The notes under the pieces are model-generated. The model did no database searches. It saw only the letters and a program-made list of their open reading frames with translations, and was not told the DNA's origin. Made by a program: the position numbers and the translations under genes. A stretch of DNA of 64,000 bases, from the NCBI GenBank assembly GCA_030386875.1, contig CM059575.1, forward strand, positions 18,562,293 to 18,626,292, in the 5' to 3' direction. Position 1 is the first letter of the stretch. Every line of letters begins with the position of its first letter. The stretch is from Morinoia aosen. Taxonomy: Eukaryota > Arthropoda > Malacostraca > Amphipoda > Talitridae. Below are positions 49,952-61,116 of this stretch, piece after piece.

Positions 49952-50795
49952 GTTGCTCCTGCTGCTGTTGTTGCGGCTACTGTTGCAGCTGTTCCTCCTG
50001 CTGCTGTTGTTGCGGCTACTGTTGCAGCTGTTTCTCCTGCTGCTGTTGTTGCGGCTAATGTTGCAGCTGTTTCTCCTGCTGCTGTTGTTGCGGTTACTGT
50101 TGCAGCTGTTGCTCCTGCTGCTGTTGTTGCGGTTACTGTTGCAGCTGTTGCTCCTGTTGCTGTTGTTGCGGCTACTGTTGCAGCTGTTGCTCCTGCTGCT
50201 GTTGTTGCGGTTACTGTTGCAGCTGTTGCTCCTGTTGCTGTTGTTGCGGCTACTGTTGCAGCTGTTGCTCCTGTTGCTGTTGCTTCGGCTACTGTTGCTG
50301 CTGTTGTTGCGGTTACTGTTGCAGCTGTTGCTCCTGTTGGTGTTGTTGCGGCTACTGTTGCAGCTGTTGCTCCTGCTGCTGTTGTTGCGGCTACTGTTGC
50401 AGCTGTTGCTCCTGCTGCTGTTGTTGCGGCTACTGTTGCAGCTGTTGCTCCTGCTGCTGTTGTTGCGGCTACTGTTGCAGCTGTTGCTCCTGTTGCTGTT
50501 GTTGTGGCTACTGTTGCAGCTGTTGCTCCTGCTGCTGTTGTTGCGGCTACTGTTGCTGCTGTTGTTGCGTTACTGTTGCAGCTGTTGCTCCTGTTGCTGT
50601 TGTTGCGGCTAATGTTGCAGCTGTTGCTCCTGCTGCTGTTGTTGCGGCTGCTGTTGCAGCTGTTGCTCCTGATGCTGTTGTTGCGGCTACTGTTGCAGCT
50701 GTTGCTCCTGCTGCTGTTGTTGCGGCTACTGTTGCAGCTGTTGCTCCTGCTGCTGTTGCTGCGGCTACTGTTGCAGCTGGTACTCCTGCTACTGT
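49952..50795 (+). repeat. 39-bp CTG/TTG-rich minisatellite
   Basis: About 21 copies of a 39-bp unit containing GTTGCTCCTGCTGCTG, then TTGTTGCGGCTACTG, then TTGCAGCT. A few units have internal deletions (near 50290 and 50555). Thirty-nine is a multiple of three, so frames reading poly-Leu/Arg, Ala/Val and, in antisense, Ala/Thr stay open for 290-313 codons. Several parallel open frames on both strands argue against a protein. Confidence 0.95.
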
Positions 50796-50810
50796 TATTG
50801 CAGTTACTGT

Positions 50811-51165
50811 TGTAACTACTGTTGCAACTCCTGTTAATTGGAGCTAATGTTGCAGCCACTGTTATTGGAGCTCATTTTGCAGCTACTGTTGCAGCTGTTA
50901 TGGAGCTCATACTGCAGCTACTGTTGCAGCTGTTATTGGAGCTTATACTGCAGCTACTGTTGCAACTGTTATTGAAGCTCATACTTCAGCTACTGTTGCA
51001 GCTGTTATTGAAGCTCATACTGCAGCTACTGTTGCAGCTGTTATTGGAGCTCATACTGCAGCTACTGTAGCAGCTGTTATTGAAGCTCATACTGCAGCTA
51101 CTGTAGCAGCTGTTATTGAAGCTCATACTGCAGCTACTGTTGCAGCTGTTATTGGATATCATGCT
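50811..51165 (+). repeat. 36-bp minisatellite related to the 39-bp array
   Basis: About 9-10 copies of a 36-bp unit: GTTATTGGAGCTCATACTG then CAGCTACTGTTGCAGCT. It shares CTACTGTTGCAGCTGTT with the 39-bp unit next door, so one array probably grew from an edge unit of the other. The first copies (50811-50890) are the most diverged. Confidence 0.9.
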
Positions 51166-52098
51166 ACTGCTGGTGCTGCAGTGATGCATACATATTCGAA
51201 TGCCAGATCTCATGAACACGAATGATGGACTGCTAACTGAAGCAATAGTCTTATTTTTTTCCAGTTTGTGTGACAATTACGTATACCGGTCTTGCTGGAA
51301 GTAAGAACGTTTGTTACAAACGAATTTGCTGTAATTATGCGTTAACATTACTTTAGTTAAATTAACTATTGCACAGGAAAGAATGCAAGCTGCGCAGGCG
51401 AGAATTCAAGCAATAGTAATGAATGTTGCAGCGCATGTAGCAAGAAAGCGGGAATTTCTTTCGTAGACTTCATTCGTATTCGCAACGGTACCAGTTGCAC
51501 AATTTTGTGTACGTTAGTTTTTGTAATTTTAATCCAATTTATGCGAAACTCGCATGAATATGTCATTATACCCCGTCTTCCTTATATTAATCAAAAACTG
51601 AACTATTCCATAAGTGCAGTCCTAAAAAGCACGAAAATGAACCCAGTGGAAGCTCTTGCAGTTGAAGAATGAGTCCAAACTGTGGGAACTGAAGTCATGC
51701 TGTAATACTTGTGTTGCTGCATATTTAATCAAACCCTGCTTGCGTAAGGTTGATCGTAAACCAAATTCAGCAGTCGTAATCACTGCATGATCTCCGTTGC
51801 CCAGCACAGTTTACATAGGTGCTGCAGAATCATCCACTAAGATGTAGAGTAGCAATGCGTCAGACGGTGTTACTGAGCCGTATACTCGTACAAGAGTTAC
51901 AGCAACACGCGCGGCCCAGGCAAGCAAGCAGTCGCGACGTGTGATATTCACTATTGTGGCGTAGCGCGAGTAACGTACGGCAAGGATGCCAGATATTAAT
52001 GCATGGGATGTGCGGGTCTCATAACTTGGCGGCGAGGTATGATCCGACCGTCTCAGCTCCAGTCTTGGTCGATCACGATAGCGCATCAAACATAGCTC
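51166..52098. other. anonymous intergenic sequence
   Basis: No gene is recognised. Short overlapping frames only. Confidence 0.4.
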
Positions 52099-52272
52099 TG
52101 ATGCCTTCGCTTGCTCACTCTGATGCCCTCACTTGCTCACTCTGATGCCTTCACTTGCCCTCTCAGATGCCTTTCTTTGCTCACTCTGATGCCCTCACTT
52201 GCCCACTCTGATGCCCTCACTTGCCCACTCTGATGCCCTCACTTGCTCACTCTGATGCCCTCAGCTGCTCGT
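52099..52272 (+). repeat. 22-bp minisatellite
   Basis: Eight units of exactly 22 bp begin TGATGCC and continue CTCACTTGCTCACTC. Variants are TTCGCTT, TTCACTT, CTTTCTT and GCCCACTC. The last unit breaks off at CTCAGCTGCTCG. Confidence 0.9.
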
Positions 52273-55200
52273 TTCAAGGCTCCCGTCTTTCCTTCCTCAT
52301 CCCGCCTGTTAACGGAAGCTTTGATGACTCGCTCCCTGCCTTCCTGTGTTCAACAAATTCACAGTGAGATTGTGCCACGGGAATAGCCTCCAATGATCGG
52401 GAATCAATGGCGTGGCGCGAGAATAGGCGGTGGAATACAAGGATGCGCTTGAATAGATAGGTGTGTCGTAGAACTGATGGACGTGCTGCAGTTGTTATCA
52501 ATGAGCATAATTGACTATGAGCACACGTGACCATTGAAACGACGAGGTAAGAATTGCGGTACAGAGGAGCACTGAAGAAAGTTGACCTCAAAAATATAGC
52601 AACAATGAACACTCAGTAAAATTGTGACGAAAGGCTGTAGTGTCAGTAAAATAGAAAATCTCAATCACTACTTGAAAGTAACTGAGCACAAATAGCAAAG
52701 GCTCGATTTGCAGGCGAGTCTCTGCTGTGAGCGAAAACTGCGTTATTTCACACAAGGATACTTGACACGGAAGTGAGGTATTTTGAGCATCCGTCTTGCT
52801 AACAACGCATAGTAGGTGATACTAAACTACTGGACATGCTTCTAATTTGCGTGTTCTTTGATTAAAGTTTATTTTATTTTTGACATTAATGGGAATGTTG
52901 TCATTAAGCAACATCATAAATTAGTTTAAGATGGGGTGATGATCAACAGTCTTTCTTATGGCTGTTCATAAAGTGCAAATCCCAGAACTAAGTTTGGACT
53001 TTTAAGCTAAACGTGGGTTCTTCATTTTTTACATTTTTGACCTCATTTTGTAATAAACGGCGATGTAAATTATGCAATGGTTTTATTTTTTTAGAATGGC
53101 CGATACTTTCCAGAACGATATTTCCCCTCCATATTCAACGAGTTTGCCTCGATAAAATCCGGTTAGTCGATCCTACTCATGACGTACGAATAAGTCACCA
53201 AGGTACCAGCGACATTACACCGGTGAAGAGCCGCACGTCTTTAGCTGCAAGTGTCACTGCCTCACAAAGTGCAACTCTCCAGCGCTGAATGCCGCAGTTC
53301 CTAGCACGAGAGTCAGGTCTTATGCTCCAGCTCAGGCATTGCTACCTCACTGTCTCTTATAAACTCCCCAGAGGACTATACGAACATCTTTCGAAAGAAG
53401 CCTTAATATATTGTATTTGTCGTCAAATTTGTGTTCTTTGAAGTTCACTGCCGAGTGGCAGCTTAATTCTTTCTCATTTGGGTATCGGAGACAACCTGAT
53501 GGCAGCGCCAGTCCAATGACGGTGGTTGTGATAACGGCAATCTGAGTACAAAAATGCAGGCGTTAAAGGGTTAATGCGGGTAACACTGCCATCCTCAAGT
53601 GTTGCCTGCTGATCCGCTAACAGTTATGTGCTCGGCTAAATTATTTTCCATCTCTTACTTTATAATTTATTTCTTCTACGAGTTTGTTTGCCATAGAAGC
53701 TTGTTACTTTGTCTGACCTATAATGTTGATAAAATTGGCTGCTGGATAATGAGTTCATTTTGTGTGAGTTACTTGCGACAAGGTTCATACTTGTGGAAAC
53801 AAATAGTTAAAATCTTTTAAACACTATGATTTAATTTAATCAAACATTCCACAACCTGCTCCTAGTTTCCTGCTTCACGAAACCCAATTTTATTTTCTGC
53901 AGCATATTTGTTGCAATCGATGACACGCTTATCTTCTCTGTAGCTTTCCTTCTGCCCTCTCTATCTCACTCTTCATCTCGATCCTGGCTGTCACCAGAGG
54001 CCTTCGCCGTGCTCTCCCTCCTACAGTCGGGCTGGTCGCCTACTCCACTTCCCGATCCTATGAATAAAATGAATACATCGAAGGTCTATTTGTTACTGAG
54101 CCACACTCACCCCTGGTGTTGAGCACAGAAGAAGCTCTGCCTCGTCCTGCTACCAGCAGGGCATCGTCGCTGCAACGCGCCTGCCGCACACTGCCTGCTT
54201 GGCGAGAGTAAACTCTACGCGTCTGCATTCACTTCAGGGTGGTGATTCCCACCTCGTGATTCATCAATGTTGCGTCAGGAAAGCCTATCTGCTGATTGAA
54301 GTTGTGATGTTGCCGCTAATGACGCAAAAATATTATTTTATGTTGTTGGATATGGTTATACCAAAATATCTGTTGCTTGTAGATGTATTATGTGTGCATC
54401 ATCCTCATGGAGATTCGTGCAATAATTACATTCGAGGCTGCGTTACTTTTTTAAAATGATAACATTCCATATCTTCTTCTGTTTAAATCAATGTGGACTT
54501 GCTATGCAAATATGCTCCGATGGACTGGCTTCATCTACGTGTGAAAACAAATGTAGAGATATTTATAATTGCAAATCTGTATAAATAAGTAGATTTAAAA
54601 TGAGCTACTCAGTGTGTATATCTACTCATGTAGCTATTAAATACGAGACAAGTAGAGCATCGGACTTTGAGTATCTAAAGATGTATGAAAATGCATGATA
54701 GGAAAAAGTGTTGCATGAAAAAAATACATTTTTCATAGTTTTAGTTACATTTACATACTTATGAATCAAATCTTCACATACGTGACAGCGAGCAGAGAAA
54801 GTCTAGTTCATGTAAGTGAGAAGGATGGCATCAAAACAAGTATCTTTTATAATTATTCAAACAAAATCTAATTTCATCGTGAGTTTGAGACCCTGCTTCA
54901 ACTCCGTGGGCTTTGAAAGTTAAAAATATACATCGAAAGCATTCGATTAATTGCATTTTCTTGATTAGTCGGTCACAAAACGTATTTCTGTAAGCTGCCT
55001 CGAGTCTCGGAGAGTTGCGCAGCGAGCAGATACAGCCAGTCAGAGCGGCGTGTCACGAGCGTGAATGCAGCGACTCAGGGAGGCAAACACCGTCTCAGTG
55101 AGCTGTATGATCACAATGAGCACATTAGAATTTTTTTTCAGACAGCTTAGTCATTTTAGTTACGTAGCGTCGTAGCTTATCTTTAATTGAGAGAGAAAGA

Positions 55201-57475
55201 TCAGTTTGTTCCATCTTGATCAATTAAATTTAAAAGCACTTTACCATCGTGAATAGAAGAAGGCTTGTAAAAAAATGCTGAAGCTCGGCGGTGAGAGAGT
55301 GAAAATTGGCGCAGTTCGGTCTACACCTCGCCTGACTGGTGAATGTCTGTGTGCCAAAAAGTATTTCAGTTCAGTATGCGAAGTCGCTCAAAGTAATTTC
55401 CTTGCACGGTTATTTTTGCATATCATGGCGCTTGATTAAGCTTGAGTATTGGATTCATATTCATCAATTTAATAGATAAATAATTATCTGTATATTTTTA
55501 GCCTAAAAATTATGTCAGGAATATAGAAACTTTCATTTTTTTACAAGCAGTGGTATAAGATTTTATTGAATGACAGATTTTAATTAAATATGAGCAGCAA
55601 TTTTTTCGTCTTATAACGCGGAGAAATTTCGAAAGAAGCGGAGAAATTTCGCAAGGCTGGAGAGTAACCATGCAGTTTGGCCAAATCATGGCCGCTGAAT
55701 AGAGAGGAAGCAATGAGCGTGGGTTCATGTGTAGTTCGCTCGAGACTAAAAGCGAGCGCTAAAACCTAATATACCTGCGTCCCAGGCAGCCTCTGCGCAC
55801 GGTGCCCAGCGCTGCCTCGGCCGCCATTCCAAGATTGGCGACAAATGGGAATCGCTGGCGGGAATCGAGGCGTGCCATTCCTCTGATGACGTTCCTAACC
55901 AAAGCTTCGACTACACACAGCATGTCGTAATTTGATGGAAAAATAAGTTTGGGCTCCCAAGGAGCGGCAGAAGAATTCTATCACACACTTCTAAATATAG
56001 ATAGGAGAAAAACGATTGTTAATTTCGTAAGATGGAGTAGCCCTACAATATTCAGAAATAGGCTTATCTACTTAAACACTTATATATAAATTAGGGGTGA
56101 GAAAGAAAAATTATTTGGAATAAACGTTATTCAACAATTCCGTATTGTTGGGAGAACTTTCGATATAAGCCTCTTCTGAAGAAGAGTTGTGAACTTTTAC
56201 CTCTTCCATCAGGAAACCGCCGAGTTGAGAAAATAACTGAATATGAAAACTGCTGGTATACGGAGGAAACGTTCTCTATCGATGATGCTTTCAGGGTATG
56301 CGTATTCAACGGGACGCTCGGCACATTGAGAGGAAATCCGGACGGTGCGGCCGTGAGAACAGGTCTCCCTGTACTGGACCTGTCTCCAGTCATGCGTTGC
56401 GTGACAAGCACCGCCCGGGTCCGCTATGTGTGCGCTGGTGTGACTGTTTGCTCACTTGTGATGCAAAAGCTCGCTCTTCAAAGCATACAATTTTGTTAAA
56501 TTCAAAAGATCAGTTACGCCTTACATTTTAGCACCTACGACGCGGCAGGTGTGCAGTGTTTTCAGTGTTTTCTATGCGTAATGTAGTCATTGGTAAGTAG
56601 TTGGTGCCTCAGTCAGTCCAGTTTGTAGTTCGCACTTCTGTCACTGTTCGCATTTTCAGCGCCGTCACCACAGGCTGCAGCAGTGCTATCTACCGTATGT
56701 AGATCTTTAGCTCCTTGCGCTACAGTCAGTAAAGACAGCGCTCGCCTGGCTGTTCCGACTGCAGTCAGCATTTGGCTTGCAGCTCTGCGTTCAGTCTGCA
56801 ACGCCCGCAGTCTGTGCTCACAGCTTCATGCCTCAAAAGCTGCATTCTCTGACGCAGGTTTTTAAGCTCTTTTGATGAACTGCTTCTAGTTTTTCCAGGC
56901 TTGGTCCCGGGCTTCTTTTATTTGAATTCTTTGCTCCCGTTTTTGCCGCTGCAGGCGCGCGCTGCGTCGGGTCTTCTTTCTTTGTTGGTTCCTTGCTCCT
57001 CTGGTGCCGTGCTTACACAGCTGCGCTGCCTTTTTTCTTGCTTGCTCTTGCTTATTCTTTTCTGCATGGTTTTAGGCTTTGAACTACGTGAGGCTTCTAC
57101 TTTTTCACGAAATGCCCATCAAGACTTCATAATTTGCAATTAACTTCAACAAAAGGAATGAGGTTCGAGTTAACAGACTTAAGAAACAATCTACTTATTG
57201 TTTGTGATAAATTATCGCTTGTGATAAATAAATTGTTTAAATTGTTGAAAAATTAAAATTCAAGGTTTTTGTGTGAGCTAAAAGATTATCAGTTGTACAA
57301 ACAATTCGCGAGTTGAGTGTGCCAATGTGTTTTGCTCATGCGCAACAGGGAATATTAAAGATATTTTAAAAAATAAAGGAAGTTACTTAAATCGTAAGAT
57401 GATCTTAGCCATGAACGTTTTGTGTGGACGTCGTGATGATGATGTGAGTAGAACAGCTGAGGAACAGATCCCCAG
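52273..57475. other. anonymous intergenic sequence
   Basis: No supported gene in 5.2 kb. A minus-strand frame of 112 codons at 52274-52612 has no recognisable domain. At 53552-53574 the minus strand reads TTAACCCTTTAACGCCTGC, like one end of a TTAA-type transposon, without a partner. At 56700-57110 the minus strand gives Lys/Arg/Gln/Ala-rich, coiled-coil-like stretches broken by stops. I could not identify them. Confidence 0.4.
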
Positions 57476-57573
57476 TCTAACTTTTTCGCCGAAGCATGCA
57501 TGTTTTTAGTCGCCTAAGCGATTTAATTACCGGGGCAGCGAAAAATAAGCATGCAGTTGGCGAAAAAGTTAGA
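57476..57573. repeat. 98-bp palindromic element (about 32-bp arms)
   Basis: TCTAACTTTTTCGCC at 57476-57490 is the exact reverse complement of 57559-57573. After two or three mismatched bases the arms pair again through GCATGC and a T-rich/A-rich end, giving roughly 32-bp arms around a 33-base centre. The centre has its own small CGC...GCG pairing. It may be a minimal foldback MITE or a hairpin precursor. No clear target duplication was found. Confidence 0.65.
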
Positions 57574-59628
57574 TTGAGCGAGTTGTGTCTCTAGCATAAT
57601 GTTTCACTAACTTTTTTAATTTCTCATTATGTACCGTTTTAAATATTCATTGATGCGCGTAAAGTCAAGTTTTTCATTGCACAAAAGCAAAGACATGAGA
57701 AAAAGTCCGTGAGTATTTTTAAATGTGTATCCACAACAATTTGTTCTCTGCGACTACACGGTCATTGCCGTTGCTAGCTTTATGACAGGTTGACGAATAA
57801 TATTGTTCGGTGGGAAAATCGAAGAAATTTCCTTCATGAACTACCGAAATCTACGATACTCGGTTTTTTCTAATTTTCTTTCTCGTTAAGAGCTACTCAA
57901 AACGGGATATCGTTCAGTACGTACTTATCAAAATGTCATCACAACTAAAATTCAGGTCTTTTTTAATACAACTTTAACATTGGACTTCATTTTGTCGGTG
58001 AACTTGTTTTCAGGTTGCGATGTGGGCTTTGGTGGTTTGCTGTTTGATTTTGAGTCGGGCTTATCACTGTAGGTAACTCTTTAAACTATGTAGCAATTTA
58101 TTGCAGTTTTCTTACGTCCTTTTCTCTGACTTTGCTTGTCCTTATTTCCTTGCAGTAAGGGCTTACTTCATTCACCGTGTCACGAGACCAAGGGTCTCTT
58201 TTATGAAAAGGATTAGAGTTTGGTCTCGAGTGAGGAATTTAAACATCCCAAGTGAGGACAGAAGAATAGTGAAGAGTAAATGAAAAGGGTAGAGTAAAGA
58301 GGAAATAAAAAAGGAAGAAGGCCAATAGACACAGTAATAGGTGTGAACGATATGGACATATAACGAAATCGTAAAGTATTTTTATTCTGAGGACAGAGCA
58401 TAGAAAACAACATTTGAAGCGAGCTAAAAAATGGCAAGAAGGCAAAGTGAAATACGCAGTGCAAATGTAAACGTAAAGTGTGATGAGTGGAAACATCGAA
58501 CGTCTATGAAGCAATAAGCTCGATGGGCAGCGAAACGTGAGAGTTTTAACCCTCTTAAAATCAAAGAAGCCCTCTACCCTAAATACTACTGGCGGAACTG
58601 TTCTTGATGTTGAGCTGCACCGAGGACCTATTATATGAGTTTACAGTTCTATTTCTGAGTCACTAATAATTAGCACGTCCACAGAGAAATGCATAGCGCA
58701 CAGATCTCAAAACAATTTTCATGCTCTTAGTATAAAAGTGGCGGATATTTGGATGTTATTTACAGCATCTGATATTCATGATAACACGTTGGTCTGCTCT
58801 TGAAGAAATTTTTGTCGTGATCCTCTTCTTTTCATCGTTGCGCATGTATATTTCGAAATGTAATTTATTTCTTTTATCTGTCGTGACGTTTGATTACGCC
58901 ACTTTAATATATTTTTCTTTAATAAAGACGTGACTTTAATGTCCTCGCCTTGATTTTAATTGATGGATAGTCTGCCACCACCCTGTATTAGGGAAAATTA
59001 TTTTATTATGAAATCAATGAATTAACATGATTTGGTAACGTTTACATGCCTTCTATGCCTTGTCTCATCTTTCCAGAACACAGGAGAATAATACACTCTT
59101 GTGAACTACATGGGTAAATTTACTTCCTAGGAATTAATTGAACGCGCAATACAAATATTGGAGAATTTACTATATAAACTTCATTTGCTATACCTAAATA
59201 TATAACAGTGTTCTACGTACTGAGGTAATGATTCGGATTGGTTTTACATATGTCCCGATTACTAAATGAACAACTCATCTTAATTAAAGGAGAGGTGGAG
59301 AGGTGTGCTGCTCGAATCGTTACGGCTGAGACGCCGATCTGGCGTACCGAAGGCGCTGAATATACGATGCTGGCTTTCATGAATTTAGGTTGAGCCTATC
59401 TAATGAACAGATATTGCTTCTCAATATTAGTAGGTGAAAGTTCATGGCACTGGCACTAGATTCTCGTAGTCTGACACTCGAACAAGGTATTAGGACGACA
59501 TTGAATGTTTTTCTCAATAAGCCTGCGCCCTAAGGCGAGGGCAGCGGCCTCCCAGATGTCTCTCAGATGGAGTCGCGTGGCTTACTGACTCCTGTCGCTC
59601 GCTAGCTTGAAGTTCTGAACCGCACTCC
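57574..59628. other. anonymous intergenic sequence
   Basis: No gene is recognised. The + strand at 58200-58600 is purine-rich with several short interrupted frames and no domain I know. Confidence 0.4.
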
Positions 59629-59631
59629 TTA

Positions 59632-60597
59632 AGGGCCGTTTACACTGGTCTACATTTTGCTGCAGGCTCACGTGTAGACGCCTCGTGTGGAGCTTCACAA
59701 GAGCCATGTTCGTTTAGACTAGACACCATTGGATCGAGCCATGGAGCGCGCGCTGCTCAACAGGGCTGCCACTCTAGATATTATATAGCTAGATCTAGAT
59801 GTTTTTGCTGAAGCCTAGATGTAAAATTTTGAACCTAGATATTAGCTATAAAATCTATATAGTTTTTCTGTATGCTAGAAATTTTCTTGCTAGAATTACA
59901 ATTAAGCTATGTACATGATAGATTACTGTAAATTCAAATTAAGAATTCACCCTAATGGTTGGTTACTACTTCATTCTTATTATATTTGTTAATTTACTTA
60001 AGCAAATTGTCTGAATAGTGAAGCAACCATATTCTGATCATGTTATGTTCAGATTATGAATGACACCAAGACGGCTATTTCACGGTTCATAAGCTCAAGC
60101 ACACTATCTCCAATTGCAAAAAATAGTGATTATAAAAAAAATCATAAAATAAAATGCACATACATTATCAAGAATGTATTGTGACCTCATTTTGACGAAA
60201 GAATGACCAATGATATTGGTAACAATGAGTTCAGTTTATTGTTGGATGGAAGCAATGATATTACTATCATGAAACTACATGGTGTATCAGTTATATACTA
60301 AAGTAATGCATCTAATAAAGTAGAATTAACCTACTTAGTAATTGCAAAATTATTAAAAATGATGAAGGTAGCGGTGTGAAAGCCTTAAAACAATTGTTGA
60401 TAAGTAGGAATCTGAGCATTGATAATATGCAATGCAATAGAAACTGACCTTTCTACTCGCAAAACGTGTGGAATTGAAGAATATTTGGATGCCAAGCTTT
60501 ATTAGGGTAAATATCAGGATACTAAATAATTTATTCAAAGATAAATTGCCTAATATAAAGCAATTTATGATATAAATATCCTTAGATGCTATTGTTC
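59632..60597 (+). repeat. left arm of the long inverted repeat
   Basis: The arm runs from the AGGGCCG terminus to GATGCTATTGTTC. The other arm at 61117-62082 reads the same on the opposite strand, beginning GAACAATAGCAT. Differences are scattered substitutions plus a few 1-2 bp gaps, with no large block missing. Confidence 0.9.
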
Positions 60598-60731
60598 AAC
60601 TAATTTATTATAGTAGATAATTAATTTATTTCTAGATAAATTTTTGGATGTTTTATTTTTAAATCTATATGTTTCTCGATATTTTTTGAGGTCACACTAG
60701 ATTTTTTGGTTAAACACAAGTGGCAGCCATG
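59761..60731 (+). mobile_element. 971-bp internally deleted hAT element (left copy)
   Basis: CAGGGCTGCCACT at 59761 and AGTGGCAGCCATG ending at 60731 are inverted repeats matching at 12 of 13 positions. The eight bases before (CTGCTCAA) and after (CAGCACAA) agree at 6 of 8, as expected for an old 8-bp target duplication. CAG-type ends with 8-bp duplications are diagnostic of hAT transposons. Inside lies a piece of hAT transposase, and the C-terminal half of that gene is missing. The copy extends about 134 bp beyond the left arm into the centre, so this copy is complete at both ends while the right one is not. Confidence 0.65.
60147..60440 (+). pseudogene. hAT transposase fragment (left arm)
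   Basis: One frame from 60147 gives KCTYIIKNVL, a stop, PHFDERMTNDIGNNEFSLLL, then DGSNDITIMK. This matches the region around the first catalytic aspartate of hAT-family transposases, typically 'FSLLLDESTDIS'. A second block near 60363-60440 reads GSGVKALKQLLISRNLSI then DNM, like the family's 'ALKxLLxxxNIxxxNxxG' segment. The stop at 60181-60183 and absence of the rest of the protein make it a relic. Confidence 0.65.
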
Positions 60732-61116
60732 CAGCACAAAACCAGTCAGTGTTGCCTGCTGCTTTGAAATATGGATTGTTGTAGACGAGCTTGTGTGAAT
60801 ATTGTTGCTGCATCGTAGCTACGCAATCTCTTTTTTATTTGCATGAGAGTAATGTTACTATATTCGTTCATTTTCATTAAAATATAATGGAAAGCAGCCT
60901 CCTTATATTCACAGCTTTTAGTCTGCCAAAGGCATTGATGGGCTTAGTACATTTCAATTAAAAGCAGTGTAGTTTCTCGCAGTAGTGTTGAGTCAGCCAT
61001 TACGGGTGAGCGAGAGGCGCTACCTCACTTGATGACTATCAACCGCACACTGACCGGTCTAGAGCAGCGCCGCTCACACGTGCAGCCGCTCCACGGATTC
61101 AAACAAAGCGAATCGG
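60598..61116. other. central segment of the inverted-repeat element
   Basis: The first 134 bp finish the left hAT copy; the remaining 377 bp (60740-61116) are unlike anything else in the window. A 99-codon frame starting at 61029 crosses from here into the right arm and reads the antisense of the hAT fragment, so it is not a gene. Confidence 0.6.

Noticed and set aside
49740-50859. Leu-rich, Ala/Val-rich and Ala/Thr-rich frames of 290-313 codons
   Set aside because: All three come from the 39-bp array read in different frames and strands; none continues as recognisable protein outside it.
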